From an uncultured Alphaproteobacteria bacterium (GTDB lineage: Bacteria; Pseudomonadota; Alphaproteobacteria; UBA6615), in NCBI GenBank assembly GCA_943787745.1, contig CALSNJ010000002.1, positions 390,904 to 454,903 of the forward strand: a DNA stretch of 64,000 nt, read 5' to 3'. The translations under genes were made by a program, and so were the position numbers. Numbering within the stretch: position 1 is the stretch's first letter; the number at the start of each line of letters is the position of its first letter. Shown here in pieces: positions 17,797 through 27,755 of this stretch. Under the pieces are notes generated by a model. It saw only the letters and a program-made list of their open reading frames with translations, ran no database searches and was not told the origin of the DNA.

Positions 17797-17883
17797 GCGG
17801 GCGTGGCGGAACTGGTAGACGCGCCAGGTTTAGGTCCTGGTGACTGAAAAGTCGTGGGGGTTCAAGTCCCTTCGCCCGCACCA
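17797..17883 (+). tRNA. tRNA-Leu (TAG)
   Basis: An 87-base class II tRNA with long variable arm. Acceptor stem is GCGGGCG/CGCCCGC, anticodon stem-loop CCAGG-TTTAGGT-CCTGG (anticodon TAG), T-arm GGGGTTCAAGTCCCT, discriminator A and encoded CCA at 17881-17883. It stands just before tig. Confidence 0.96.
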
Positions 17884-17994
17884 TTTCGTCCGACACGTCG
17901 GTACGGAGCAGTAAAAGAATATCGGGTAACCGGCATGAGCTATGCTGGATGCCCATTTGAATTGAAACACAGACAGCAAAAATCGGACCCGGAA

Positions 17995-19518
17995 ATGGAC
18001 GTCGTCGAAACCAAAAATGAAGGCCTTGTCCGCGACTATAAAGTTACGGTCGCGGCAGATGATATTGAAAAGCGCGTGGACGAGCGCCTGGCGGAAGTCG
18101 GGAAAACGGTTCGCATTCCGGGTTTTCGCCCAGGAAAGGTGCCGCTGAAGGTTCTCAAGCAGCGCTTTGGCGGCTCGGTGATGGGCGAAGTCCTTGAGGC
18201 TACGGTTCAGGATACCTCCCGTGATGTGATGACCGATCATGGATTGCGCCCGGCGGGCCAGCCGAAGATCGAAATTGTGTCTTTTGACGAAGGCAAAGAT
18301 CTTGAGTTCGATCTCTCCATCGAAATCCTTCCCGAAATTGGTGATCTGGGTCTGGCCGGTATCGAGCTTGAGCGTATCAAGGTTGTGCCCACGGATGCGG
18401 AAATCGATGATGCGATTGCCCGTATTGTGCAGCAAAACCGTGAGACCAAGGCGATCGAAACGCCACGTCCCGTCGAGAAGGGTGACGTTGTGGTCATCGA
18501 TTTTGAAGGCAAGATCGACGATATTGCCTTTGAAGGCGGAGCGGGCACCGGAATTCGTCTGGAGGTTGGCTCTGATCAGTTTATTCCTGGTTTTGAAGAC
18601 CAGCTCGTTGGTGCGGAAATCGGCAAGCAGCTCGACGTGAAGGTGTCATTTCCGGACGACTACAATGTTGATGATCTGGCCGGCAAGGAAGCTGTCTTTG
18701 ACTGCACGGTGCAGGAAATCCACGAAGGTGTGGATGTTGCTGTGGATGACGAGTTTGCCAAGTCACTTGGCATGGAAGATCTCGGCACGCTCAAAGTTGC
18801 CGTCAGTGAGCAGCTTGGTCAGGAATACAATCGCCTGACCCGTGAACGTACCAAACGGCAGTTGCTCGACAAGCTTGCGGAGGGGCACGACTTCGATGTG
18901 CCGCCACGGATGGCTGATGACGAGTTCGATCAGATATGGAAGCAGATCGAACAGGCCAAAGAGCAGGACCAGCTCGATGAGGAAGATAAGTCCAAATCCG
19001 ATGATGAGCTGCAGTCGACCTATCGCGAGATTGCGGCACGCCGCGTACGTTTGGGCCTGATCTTGTCCCATGTGGGCGAGAGCAATGAACTGACGGTCTC
19101 ACAGGAAGAAGTGAACCGTGCGATCATGGAGCAGGCGCGGCAGATGCCGGGTCAGGAGCAGATGGTCATCGATTTCTATCGTGACAATCCGCAGGCCAGT
19201 GCGTCTCTGCAGGCCCCTATTTTCGAAGACAAGGTGGTCGACTTTATCCTTGAACTCGCAACTGTGACCGAACGTGAGATGTCACCTGAAGAGTTGAACA
19301 AGGAAATCGAAGCCGAGACAGCGGCAGCTGACGCCAAGTCGAGCGATAAGAAGCCAGCCAAGAAAAAGGCTGCTGCCAAGAAAGCGCCGGCCAAGAAGGA
19401 TGCGGCGGACAAAAAGCCCGCAGCCAAGAAGGCCGCTGCGAAGAAACCCGCCGCCAAAAAGCCGGCTGCAAAAAAGCCAGCCGCGAAGAAAGATGACGCC
19501 AAAGGAAAAGACGCTTAG
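17995..19518 (+). CDS. tig: Trigger factor with lysine-rich C-terminal extension
   Basis: A 507-residue ribosome-bound chaperone and peptidyl-prolyl isomerase. The start is set at MDVVETKNEGLVRDY (17995), where homology begins; the open frame upstream reads through tRNA-Leu and is rejected. The ribosome-binding signature GFRPGKVPLKVLKQRFG lies near residue 45. The FKBP-like PPIase domain (about 150-245) begins GDVVVIDFEGKID. The helical C-domain follows to about 445. The last 60 residues are an Ala/Lys/Pro tail with repeated PAAKK units, like histone H1, and are not part of the usual chaperone. It lies at the head of the tig-clpP-clpX-lon group. Confidence 0.95.
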   Translation: MDVVETKNEGLVRDYKVTVAADDIEKRVDERLAEVGKTVRIPGFRPGKVPLKVLKQRFGGSVMGEVLEATVQDTSRDVMTDHGLRPAGQPKIEIVSFDEGKDLEFDLSIEILPEIGDLGLAGIELERIKVVPTDAEIDDAIARIVQQNRETKAIETPRPVEKGDVVVIDFEGKIDDIAFEGGAGTGIRLEVGSDQFIPGFEDQLVGAEIGKQLDVKVSFPDDYNVDDLAGKEAVFDCTVQEIHEGVDVAVDDEFAKSLGMEDLGTLKVAVSEQLGQEYNRLTRERTKRQLLDKLAEGHDFDVPPRMADDEFDQIWKQIEQAKEQDQLDEEDKSKSDDELQSTYREIAARRVRLGLILSHVGESNELTVSQEEVNRAIMEQARQMPGQEQMVIDFYRDNPQASASLQAPIFEDKVVDFILELATVTEREMSPEELNKEIEAETAAADAKSSDKKPAKKKAAAKKAPAKKDAADKKPAAKKAAAKKPAAKKPAAKKPAAKKDDAKGKDA

Positions 19519-19538
19519 CCAAGACGTCACGTCGTGGT

Positions 19539-19564
19539 CTTGCACGGACTCGCTTTGAGCCTAT
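19539..19564 (+). promoter_or_regulatory. Candidate RpoH (sigma-32) promoter of clpP
   Basis: CTTG at 19539-19542 and CCTAT at 19560-19564 are 17 bases apart, matching the alphaproteobacterial heat-shock form CTTG-N17/18-CYTAT. It lies 69 bp upstream of the clpP start. Heat-shock control of clpP is well known; this site is a by-eye match. Confidence 0.5.
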
Positions 19565-19632
19565 TTGTTAGCAAGACACGGCCTTGGCCGTATTTCCGAA
19601 AGCCCGACCCGAGTACGGAGTAACCGAAGAAA

Positions 19633-20271
19633 ATGCTGATCGACGATACACCGCGCATGAATTCGCTTGTCCCTATGGTCGTCGAACAGACGAACCGTGG
19701 CGAGCGGGCTTATGACATCTATTCGCGCCTTCTCAAGGAGCGTATTATTTTTCTGACCGGTCCGGTTGGCGATGAAGTGGCGAGCGTAATCTGTGCGCAG
19801 TTGCTGTTCCTTGAAGCCGAGAACCCGAACAAGGACATCAGCTTCTACATCAACTCACCGGGTGGCGTCGTAACATCGGGCCTCTCGATCTACGACACGA
19901 TGCAATACATCCGACCCGATGTTTCGACGCTTTGTGTGGGGCAGGCGGCTTCGATGGGGTCGCTCTTGCTGGCTGGTGGTGCCAAGGGTAAGCGATTTGC
20001 ATTGCCGAACGCGCGCATCATGGTGCATCAGCCCTCTGGTGGTTTTCAGGGACAGGCGACGGATATTGAAATCCACGCACAGGAAATTCTGAAAATCAGA
20101 GCGCGACTGAATGAGATTTATGCCGAGCATACAGGGCAGCCGGTCGAGAAGATCGCCGACGCTCTCGAGCGAGACAAGTTCTACACAGCTCAGGAAGCGC
20201 AGGCTTTTGGGCTGATTGACGAAGTCGTTGAAAAGCGTCCGGCACTGGACGAAGGCGACGAGAGCAAGTAG
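19633..20271 (+). CDS. clpP: ATP-dependent Clp protease, proteolytic subunit
   Basis: A 212-residue serine protease subunit that forms the double-heptamer chamber fed by ClpX or ClpA. The catalytic triad is visible: Ser107 in GQAASMGS, His132 in MVHQPSGG and Asp181 in ALERDKFY. The oxyanion-side [16 protein letters not shown] is intact. The protein has a short N-terminal propeptide-like lead ([10 protein letters not shown]). It lies about 150 bp before clpX, as in most bacteria, behind a possible heat-shock promoter. Length and motifs are standard. Confidence 0.97.
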   Translation: MLIDDTPRMNSLVPMVVEQTNRGERAYDIYSRLLKERIIFLTGPVGDEVASVICAQLLFLEAENPNKDISFYINSPGGVVTSGLSIYDTMQYIRPDVSTLCVGQAASMGSLLLAGGAKGKRFALPNARIMVHQPSGGFQGQATDIEIHAQEILKIRARLNEIYAEHTGQPVEKIADALERDKFYTAQEAQAFGLIDEVVEKRPALDEGDESK

Positions 20272-20423
20272 TCCTGAAGGTCAAATTCGAGAATTTTTCG
20301 GGTTTGGCTTTTAACTAATTATTGATCGCTGGCCATTAGCTATTGTTCAATCGTATCTGTTAGTGATTCGCCCCGGTCCGGGCAGTTGTCAGACGTAACG
20401 CCCCAGCACGGGACAAAAGGTAT

Positions 20424-21693
20424 ATGAGCAAGTCCGGTAACGGTGATTCCAAGAACACCCTCTATTGCTCCTTTTGCGGCAAAAGCCAGCATGAGGTCCG
20501 CAAACTGATTGCAGGTCCGACCGTATTCATCTGTGATGAATGCGTTGAACTGTGCATGGACATCATTCGCGAAGAGCACAAGTCGACACTTGTGAAGTCG
20601 CGTGATGGCGTTCCGACACCAAAGGAAATCTGCGAAGTTCTTGATGATTATGTGATCGGGCAGGGACGGGCCAAGAAGGTCCTCTCCGTTGCGGTTCACA
20701 ATCACTACAAACGTTTGAGCACCGGTGGTCCCAAAGGCAATGAAGTTGAAATTGCCAAATCGAACATCCTGCTCGTCGGTCCGACTGGTTGCGGCAAGAC
20801 ATTGCTGGCGCAGACGCTTGCGCGCATTCTCGATGTGCCGTTCACCATGGCAGATGCCACGACGCTAACCGAAGCCGGTTATGTCGGTGAGGATGTTGAG
20901 AATATCATTCTGAAACTCCTGCAGTCGGCCGATTACAATGTCGAACGCGCACAGCGCGGCATCGTTTATATCGATGAGGTCGACAAGATCAGCCGCAAAT
21001 CCGACAACCCCTCCATCACGCGTGATGTGTCGGGTGAGGGTGTGCAGCAGGCGTTGTTGAAGATCATGGAAGGCACTGTTGCTTCGGTGCCGCCGCAAGG
21101 TGGTCGCAAGCATCCGCAGCAGGAATTCCTTCAGGTGGACACGACAAACATTCTGTTCATTGTTGGCGGTGCCTTTGCTGGTTTGGACAGGATTATCTCC
21201 AGTCGCGGGAAGGAAACCGCGATCGGTTTCGGTGCCGATGTCCAGAGCCCTGATGATCGCCTGACCGGAGAAATTCTCAGTGAAGTCGAGCCAGAGGATC
21301 TCCTGAAGTTTGGTCTTATTCCGGAATTCGTTGGTCGTCTGCCGGTAATCGCAACGTTGGGTGATCTTGATGAAGACGCCCTGGTTCAGATTTTGACCCA
21401 GCCAAAGAACGCGCTGATCAAGCAGTATCAGCGTCTGTTTGATATGGAAGGTGTCGAGCTGACCTTTGCGGAAGACTCTCTCATGGCAATCGCCAAGAAG
21501 GCGATTGCGCGCAAGACAGGTGCTCGTGGGCTTGCGTTCGATCATGGAAAACATTCTTCTCGACACCATGTTTGACCTGCCCGGAATGGACGGTGTCGAA
21601 GAGGTCGTGATCAATGGCGAAGTCGTTGAAGGCAACGCGGCTCCGCTTCACATCTACGCGGACAAGCGCGAAGATGTTGGGACCAGCGCCTGA
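20424..21693 (+). CDS. clpX: ATP-dependent Clp protease ATP-binding subunit, one-base frameshift
   Basis: ClpX unfolds tagged proteins and feeds them to ClpP. The first frame (from ATG 20424) has the zinc-binding domain (C15, C18, C37, C40), Walker A GPTGCGKT, Walker B YIDEVDKI, the [10 protein letters not shown] loop and RKTGARG. At 21528-21530 it reads GGG where GG is expected. The frame then runs off as [14 protein letters not shown] and stops at 21575. The plus-one frame continues exactly where ClpX should, as [18 protein letters not shown], to 21693. Joined without the extra G it is 422 residues, the normal family length. An error in a G run is the likely cause, since clpX is a core gene. 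If real, the C-terminal small domain would be lost. Confidence 0.93.
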
Positions 21694-21754
21694 CCCCATA
21701 CTTCATCTTGTGGTTAACTTGCCTGAAGACAGCTTGATTTTCGGGTCGAGACGT

Positions 21755-21767
21755 CCCAATTATTGGG
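21755..21767. promoter_or_regulatory. Palindrome in the lon upstream region
   Basis: CCCAATTATTGGG is a perfect 6-base dyad around one central base, 107 bp upstream of the lon start. A CTTG lies 18 bases before it at 21733-21736, so part of it could also serve as a degenerate heat-shock -10. Function is a guess. Confidence 0.25.
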
Positions 21768-21874
21768 TTGTGGCGTGATTCTCGCGTCTGTCCTTTGCCT
21801 CCTACCCTGTAAACCCGTCTTCAAGGATTTACGGTTAACTTCCCTGCATTGATATCGCCAAGCCGGACTCAAAT

Positions 21875-24289
21875 ATGACTGACACTTCCAAAGGTACTTT
21901 GTTTCCCGTTCTGCCGTTGCGCGACATTGTCGTGTTTCCGCACATGATCGTGCCGCTTTTCGTCGGTCGCGAGAAATCCGTGCGTGCGCTCGAGGACGTG
22001 ATGCAGGACGACAAGCAAATCCTGCTTGTAACGCAGAAAGATGCTGGTCAGGACGACCCGGGACCCGAAGACCTTTATACGGTCGGGACAATCGGGACGA
22101 TCCTGCAGCTGCTCAAACTGCCCGACGGAACGGTGAAGGTTCTCGTTGAAGGCGGCGAGCGTGCGACCGTTATGGATTTCACGGACAAGGAAGAATTCTT
22201 CCAGGCGCATGCAGAGATGATCGTGGAAGAGGACGCTGATGAAAGCGAAACCGAAGCGCTGTCGCGTTCGGTGGTGACCCAGTTCGAGCAGTACATCAAG
22301 CTCAACAGGAAGGTGCCGCCTGAGGTTCTTGTGTCGATCAACCAGATCGAGGAGCCGAGTAAGCTGGCCGACACGGTCGCGTCCCACCTTTCGCTCAAGA
22401 TTCCCGAGAAACAGGAGCTGCTCGAAGCAGACACTGTTCAGAAGCGTTTGGAGAAGATCTATAGCTTCATGGAAGGCGAGATCGGCGTTCTTCAGGTCGA
22501 AAAACGCATCCGCTCCCGGGTCAAGCGCCAGATGGAGAAGACCCAGCGCGAGTACTATCTGAACGAACAGCTCAAGGCGATCCAGAAGGAACTCGGTGAG
22601 ACCGAAGACGGCCGCGACGAACTTCAGGAACTTGAAGACAAGATCAAGAAGACCAAGCTTCACAAGGAAGCACGCGAAAAGGCCAATCAGGAGCTCAAGA
22701 AGCTTCGGAATATGAGCCCAATGTCGGCAGAAGCGACGGTGGTTCGGAACTATCTCGACTGGATCCTGGCGATCCCGTGGAAAAAACGTTCCCGCGTGAA
22801 GAAAGACATTGTTGAGGCGCATGCCATTCTCGATGCCGACCATTACGGGCTCGACAAGGTGAAGGAACGCATCACCGAGTATCTGGCGGTGCAGCAGCGT
22901 ATGCAGAAGATCAAGGGGCCGATCCTTTGCCTCGTTGGTCCTCCGGGTGTTGGCAAGACCTCGCTTGGCAAGTCTGTGGCGCGTGCCACCGGGCGCAAAT
23001 TCGTGCGCATGTCACTGGGTGGCGTTCGAGACGAGGCAGAAATTCGTGGCCACCGGCGGACTTATATCGGCTCCATGCCGGGCAAGGTCCTTCAGGGCAT
23101 GAAGAAGGCCGGGACATCCAATCCGCTCTTCCTGTTCGACGAAATCGACAAGCTGGGCGCTGACTACCGTGGTGATCCGTCTTCAGCACTGCTGGAGGTT
23201 CTCGACCCAGAGCAAAACAGCACCTTCCAGGACCACTATCTGGAAGTTGATTACGACCTTTCCGACGTGATGTTCGTGTGCACAGCCAACAGCATGCGTA
23301 TGCCGCAGCCGTTGCTCGATCGTATGGAGATCATCCGTATCCCCGGATATACCGAGGATGAGAAGATCGAAATCGCCAAACGTCATTTGATTGCCAAACA
23401 GGTGTCAGAGAACGGCCTTAAGGATTCTGAATGGTCCATCTCGGATGCCGCGCTTCATGACCTGATCCGCTACTACACCCGGGAAGCCGGGGTTCGTGGT
23501 CTGGAACGCGAAATCGCGAATCTGGCGCGTAAGGCCGTCAAGGAGATTGAGGTCGAAGCTGACGTCGATTCCGTGAAGGTCACGGTCAAGAATCTCGACA
23601 AGTATGCCGGGATCCGGAAGTTCCGCTTCGGCGAAACAGAGGAAGAGGACATGATCGGCGTTGTGACCGGTCTTGCCTGGACTGAAGTGGGCGGCGAATT
23701 GCTGACGATTGAAGGCATTCTGGTACCCGGTAAGGGCAAAATGTCGATTACCGGCAAGCTCGGCGAGGTCATGCAGGAATCAGTTCAGGCCGCAAACGCT
23801 TATGTGCGCGCACGTGCGGTTGATTTCGGGATTGAGCCCCCCTTGTTTGAGCGGCGCGATATTCACATTCATGTCCCTGAAGGTGCCGTGCCGAAGGACG
23901 GCCCGTCAGCTGGCGTTGGCATGATTACATGCATGGTTTCGGTACTCACTCAGAATCCCATCCGCAAGGATGTGGCGATGACGGGTGAAATAACACTGCG
24001 TGGCCGGGTTCTGCCGATTGGTGGTCTCAAGGAGAAGCTTCTTGCGGCATTGCGCGGTGGTGTGAAGACCGTGATTATCCCGAAGGAGAATGAAAAGGAC
24101 CTGGCGGATATTCCGGATAATGTGAAAAAGGGCCTTACAATTTATCCGGTTGCGACCGTGGATGAGGTCCTGCAGCACGCGTTGACGCAGCCCCTTGTCC
24201 CGATCGAGTGGGACGAGGCTGCACACGACTCGGCGCGCGTTTCAGGCACCGAAGACGGGTCGGAAGGCTCCGGTGTGGTCCGACATTAG
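21875..24289 (+). CDS. lon: ATP-dependent Lon protease
   Basis: An 804-residue LonA protease. The N-terminal substrate-binding domain starts [24 protein letters not shown] coiled helical region follows (about 190-300, [19 protein letters not shown]). The AAA+ module has Walker [10 protein letters not shown] and Walker [11 protein letters not shown]. The C-terminal protease domain has the catalytic Ser in [10 protein letters not shown] and Lys in the [10 protein letters not shown] region. It degrades misfolded and regulatory proteins in the cytoplasm. It is complete and of normal length, placed between clpX and hup as in many alpha- and gammaproteobacteria. The last residues are acidic and variable. 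Confidence 0.97.
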   Translation: MTDTSKGTLFPVLPLRDIVVFPHMIVPLFVGREKSVRALEDVMQDDKQILLVTQKDAGQDDPGPEDLYTVGTIGTILQLLKLPDGTVKVLVEGGERATVMDFTDKEEFFQAHAEMIVEEDADESETEALSRSVVTQFEQYIKLNRKVPPEVLVSINQIEEPSKLADTVASHLSLKIPEKQELLEADTVQKRLEKIYSFMEGEIGVLQVEKRIRSRVKRQMEKTQREYYLNEQLKAIQKELGETEDGRDELQELEDKIKKTKLHKEAREKANQELKKLRNMSPMSAEATVVRNYLDWILAIPWKKRSRVKKDIVEAHAILDADHYGLDKVKERITEYLAVQQRMQKIKGPILCLVGPPGVGKTSLGKSVARATGRKFVRMSLGGVRDEAEIRGHRRTYIGSMPGKVLQGMKKAGTSNPLFLFDEIDKLGADYRGDPSSALLEVLDPEQNSTFQDHYLEVDYDLSDVMFVCTANSMRMPQPLLDRMEIIRIPGYTEDEKIEIAKRHLIAKQVSENGLKDSEWSISDAALHDLIRYYTREAGVRGLEREIANLARKAVKEIEVEADVDSVKVTVKNLDKYAGIRKFRFGETEEEDMIGVVTGLAWTEVGGELLTIEGILVPGKGKMSITGKLGEVMQESVQAANAYVRARAVDFGIEPPLFERRDIHIHVPEGAVPKDGPSAGVGMITCMVSVLTQNPIRKDVAMTGEITLRGRVLPIGGLKEKLLAALRGGVKTVIIPKENEKDLADIPDNVKKGLTIYPVATVDEVLQHALTQPLVPIEWDEAAHDSARVSGTEDGSEGSGVVRH

Positions 24290-24467
24290 GGTTGACGGCG
24301 AAACAAGTCCGATTCGTTCGGTCTAAATTGCCGAAAACCCCGGAAACCCGGGCCGTTTTGATTGACGGCTCGGAATCCTCCCACATACAGTCCCCCTACA
24401 GTTTGGTTTCGGGCGTAACGCCCAAGACAAGTTAATCCACCGAACCAACCCAAGAAGGGGGTCCAAC

Positions 24468-24740
24468 GTGAACAAGAACGATCTCATTGCAGCCGTGGCT
24501 GATTCCGCCGAACTTTCCAAGGCCGACGCCGGCAAGGCCGTAGATAGTGTTCTCGAAAACATTACCGGTGCTCTGAAGGGCGGCAACGAAGTTCGTCTCG
24601 TCGGCTTCGGCACTTTCTCTGTCGCACAGCGCAAGGCAACCACGGGTCGTAACCCACAGACCGGCGCTACGATCCAGATCCCGGCATCCAAGCAGCCGAA
24701 GTTCAAGGCTGGTAAAGCGCTCAAGGACTCGGTCAACTAG
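24468..24740 (+). CDS. hup: DNA-binding protein HU
   Basis: A 90-residue histone-like protein. The GTG start at 24468 follows AAGAAGGGGG. It begins NKNDLIAAVADSAELSKADA and carries the HU/IHF signature GFGTFSVAQRKATTGRNPQTG, including the DNA-intercalating Pro in the arm RNPQTGATIQIPA. The end is KFKAGKALKDSVN. It is the usual homodimeric HU-beta type encoded directly after lon, and it bends and compacts DNA. A strong terminator follows. Confidence 0.96.
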   Translation: MNKNDLIAAVADSAELSKADAGKAVDSVLENITGALKGGNEVRLVGFGTFSVAQRKATTGRNPQTGATIQIPASKQPKFKAGKALKDSVN

Positions 24741-24763
24741 ACCCATCCAAATCGCAGTACGTT

Positions 24764-24803
24764 CGGGCCGGCTCCATGTTGTGAAGCCGGCCCGTTTCGT
24801 TTT
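24764..24803 (+). terminator. Rho-independent terminator of hup
   Basis: CGGGCCGGCT at 24764-24773 pairs perfectly with 24785-24794, with an 11-base loop, and is followed by TTTCGTTTTT. Confidence 0.88.
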
Positions 24804-24866
24804 TGGGGGGCTATATCTCAGTAGGGCTGGCACTTGGCCCGTCATATGGGATAGAACGCCCCTGAA

Positions 24867-24942
24867 GGGCGGTTAGCTCAGCTGGCAGAGCATCTCGTTT
24901 ACACCGAGAGGGTCGGCGGTTCGATCCCGTCACCGCCCACCA
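24867..24942 (+). tRNA. tRNA-Val (TAC)
   Basis: A 76-base tRNA. Acceptor stem GGGCGGT/ACCGCCC, D-arm TAGCTCAGCTGGCAGAGCA, anticodon loop TTTACAC (anticodon TAC), T-arm CGGTTCGATCCCG, discriminator A, CCA encoded at 24940-24942. Confidence 0.96.
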
Positions 24943-25158
24943 TTTCCTTGTGATCTCGTATTGGCCGAAACCACCGCCGCCACCCGGCGGGATGGATGTG
25001 TGCCGCGCCTAGGGTTGTTGTTGTTTCAGGGGCGAGAGATCGTTGGGAGCAATGTCGACAACTTTCCCTGAGGCTTGCCACAGTAGGATCAAGAACTTAT
25101 CTATTTCGGAACTGATCAATGGGTCCTGCGCGCCCGACAGCAACGAAAAGGTGTGACG

Positions 25159-26358
25159 ATGACTATGACCCCGCTCGACGAAATGGGAACGCCGCTCTAC
25201 TTCATCGCCGAGAACGCGGCTGAGGCCGGATTCGAGACACCACCCAACCCCCATGGGCAATCTTTGCGCACATGGGTTCGGGCGCTTGAAGGGGGGATGC
25301 AGAAGGAAGCGCTGGTGGTTTCAGCTGCGACCGGCACGGCCTGGCGTTTCGCCTGTGACGAAGGTGCCCATCTTGGTGGTTTCAACAAGGCGCCCAATCC
25401 TCTGACCTATCTCAGCGCGGGCATGATTGCGTCTTATATGAACGAGATCACGGCGCTGGCCGCACAGCGGAATATCAATCTCGGCAATCTCGAACTGGTG
25501 CTGAAAAATTTCTATAACCGCGAAGGCGACTTCCGGAAGGGCACCATGATGAGCGGCGCCATGGGGCCGGAGCTGACTGTGCACTGTGATGCTGATTGTG
25601 ATGATCAGGCCCTCAACACGCTTCTCTATGAGGCAGTGGCTGCTTCCCCGCTCAATGGTCTGGCGCGCGGTTCACACCCGAGCTTGTTTGTCCTCGTGCA
25701 CAACGGCAAGGAAGTGACTCCCGAACAGGTCACGCCACTGGATGCGGAACCCTTTGCCGATCCAGGTGACAATTTCCCCAAGCTCAAGCGTCTGGCCGAC
25801 AGTCCGGCGGTTGATGATCTGATCACTATGATGGTCGATGAGGATACAGCCCGAGAGGCCCATGCCGGGCTTGAATTTGTTGATGCGCCCAAGCTACCCG
25901 AAGGCCAGCAGTTGCTGCATATGCACACCCGCTGCGTGCTTCGCCCGGACGGTGTGAAGGAAATTTTCAAGGAGCAGTACACTCCGGTCGCCCCGAGTTG
26001 GCGCTTCCTGTCTTCAGAAGATGGTCGTGCGCCGGATGCCGCATCACTGATCTCCGCCGGGATCGGCCTGTGCTTCATGACCCAGTTGGGGCGCTTTTCG
26101 CACATGGTAAAGCTGCCGCTTGAAGGCTATCGCGTCATTCAGGATACGCACTTCTCGCTTGGCGGTGCCTCGGGTGGCACGGGCAAGGCCGGTGAGGCCA
26201 TGCCGGTTGAAACCCATGTCTACCTCGACACTGGTACGGACGACGAGACGGCACAGCAGATTCTTGGCGTCGCGGAGCGCACCTGCTTCCTGCACGCCTT
26301 CTGCCGCGACGACATCAAGGCAAAGGTGCGGGCAGCAAAAGACGCCAAGGCGGCCTAG
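25159..26358 (+). CDS. OsmC-like family protein with duplicated domain
   Basis: A 399-residue protein; ATG 25159 is seven bases after AAAAGG, though GTG 25153 or ATG 25165 are possible. It looks like two OsmC-type halves. The first half (about 45-185) has GGFNKAPNPLTYLSAGMIASYMNEI, but neither usual redox cysteine: LSAGM and ASPLN stand in their places. The second half (about 255-390) has the pair: ISAGIGLCFMTQL (Cys near 305) and ERTCFLHAF (Cys near 376). OsmC/Ohr proteins reduce organic hydroperoxides through such cysteines. A peroxide role for the second half is therefore possible but not shown. It converges on the flavin-dependent oxidoreductase gene. Confidence 0.7.
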   Translation: MTMTPLDEMGTPLYFIAENAAEAGFETPPNPHGQSLRTWVRALEGGMQKEALVVSAATGTAWRFACDEGAHLGGFNKAPNPLTYLSAGMIASYMNEITALAAQRNINLGNLELVLKNFYNREGDFRKGTMMSGAMGPELTVHCDADCDDQALNTLLYEAVAASPLNGLARGSHPSLFVLVHNGKEVTPEQVTPLDAEPFADPGDNFPKLKRLADSPAVDDLITMMVDEDTAREAHAGLEFVDAPKLPEGQQLLHMHTRCVLRPDGVKEIFKEQYTPVAPSWRFLSSEDGRAPDAASLISAGIGLCFMTQLGRFSHMVKLPLEGYRVIQDTHFSLGGASGGTGKAGEAMPVETHVYLDTGTDDETAQQILGVAERTCFLHAFCRDDIKAKVRAAKDAKAA

Positions 26359-26364
26359 CGCGAC

Positions 26365-27600
26365 TTACGCTGCAGCGATCTCGAAGTCTGGAGTTTCCAA
26401 CTCCGGAACAACCTTCTCCATGAACAGCTGCATTTCTTCGAGCAGCTCATCCTTGGGTTGCTGGGCCCAGTGCCAGATCAGGGTGATGTATTCGCAGGGG
26501 ATGCGAGCGTAGATTTCCTGCCAGTCCCGGATGGCGTTATCGACCGTGCCGCCCAGAATGAACTTGTGCTCCTTCATGGCATTGAAGGCCGCGTCGGCAT
26601 CGTGGTTGACCGGGTCGACATTGTGGTTGCCGAACACGCTGTAGAAATTCTTGAAGATGTCCAGATCGTAGTCGCGCAGCTTCCGGTCGAAATCATCCGC
26701 TGATTTACCTATCCGTGTGTGCCGCACGATGTTCTGGTTCTGACCGAACTGCACCGGCCGCCCATGCTTGGCGCATTCTTCGACATAGACTTGCGCCAAC
26801 TCGACAACGCCGTCGGTCGGGTTGAAGTAGCTTGGTCGGAAACCGTGCTTGGCGGCGAATTCGATCGTCGCACGCGAGCGCGCCACGGCCACGAAGCAGG
26901 GTGGGTGTGGCTGCTGCAGTGGCTTGGGGACGACACTGATGCGACGCAGCGTGCCGTTCTCATCGACCTCGCCTTCGGCGCCAGCCTCGCGGGCAATCTC
27001 ATACCCTTCATAGCCCTCGATCCCCGTTTCGTGGGGGAAGGGGGCCTGATAGAACTGGCCGTTGAGCTCAACGGAATCCTTGGTCCAGCAGTCGAGAACC
27101 ATCTCGACGCGTTCTTCGAAAATTTCGCGGTTCTTCAGATCATTGGCGCCGCCATCGGATATGGTGGCAACAGCACCTGAAGACTGTCCCAGAATGTTGG
27201 CCCAGCGTGACTGGTAGCCACGGGCAAACCCGACGAAGTATTTGCCGTGGGTCAGGTGATCGATGATCGCAGTTTCTTCGGCGACGCGGATCGGATCCTG
27301 AGTGGCCATCACATAACCAAATGCCCCCAGATGCAGGTTCTTCACCTGGCTAGCCCAGTGGGCATTCAGGATGCCGGGGTTCGGTCCGACCTCGTAGCCC
27401 TCCGAATGCAGGTGATGTTCGATGGTGGACATGCCCCAGACACCCATCTGGTCGGCAGCCTGAATGATCTCGGACCATTCATGGACGATTTTGTAATAGA
27501 GCTCTGAATCCCTGCCGATCGGGCGCTTTGCGCGGCGATCGTGTTCGTCTTTGGCTGGAAAAACCGGATAGAGTTGAACGATGACCTTTGGTTTGCCCAT
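26365..27600 (-). CDS. LLM-class flavin-dependent oxidoreductase (luciferase-like monooxygenase)
   Basis: A 411-residue protein started at MGKPKVIVQLYPVFP (27600), which follows a clear GGGAGAA site; the longer frame is unlikely. It has the luciferase-like TIM-barrel pattern: WGMSTIEHHLHSEGY, LGAFGYVMATQDPIRVAEE, the HGKYFVGFARGYQ strand and loop, and a C-terminal HKFILGGTVDNAIRDWQEIY. These enzymes use reduced FMN or F420 to oxygenate or reduce small organic substrates. The substrate is unknown. Its stop is 6 bp from the convergent OsmC-like gene, and it diverges from the esterase, so the three could serve one catabolic task. Confidence 0.85.
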   Translation of the reverse strand: MGKPKVIVQLYPVFPAKDEHDRRAKRPIGRDSELYYKIVHEWSEIIQAADQMGVWGMSTIEHHLHSEGYEVGPNPGILNAHWASQVKNLHLGAFGYVMATQDPIRVAEETAIIDHLTHGKYFVGFARGYQSRWANILGQSSGAVATISDGGANDLKNREIFEERVEMVLDCWTKDSVELNGQFYQAPFPHETGIEGYEGYEIAREAGAEGEVDENGTLRRISVVPKPLQQPHPPCFVAVARSRATIEFAAKHGFRPSYFNPTDGVVELAQVYVEECAKHGRPVQFGQNQNIVRHTRIGKSADDFDRKLRDYDLDIFKNFYSVFGNHNVDPVNHDADAAFNAMKEHKFILGGTVDNAIRDWQEIYARIPCEYITLIWHWAQQPKDELLEEMQLFMEKVVPELETPDFEIAAA

Positions 27601-27755
27601 GATGCTTCTCCCTGCAATGCGCGGTTTGTGCGCTGTTCTTGTTGAATACGGTTGCACGATTGTTTGCCGGTGGCCAGCCGTCGCACGTTACCGGTTCAAT
27701 GCGGTATCATCGAAACCAGCAGGTTCAAGACAAGAACAGAAATCAGGAAATTCCC

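Noticed and set aside
17854..17994. N-terminal extension of trigger factor starting MGVQVPSPAP
   Set aside because: It translates the end of tRNA-Leu; the true start is MDVVETKNE at 17995.
24335..24362. Possible terminator after lon (CCCGG-AAAC-CCGGG then CCGTTTTG)
   Set aside because: The stem is only five bases and the T run is short and offset; too weak to list.
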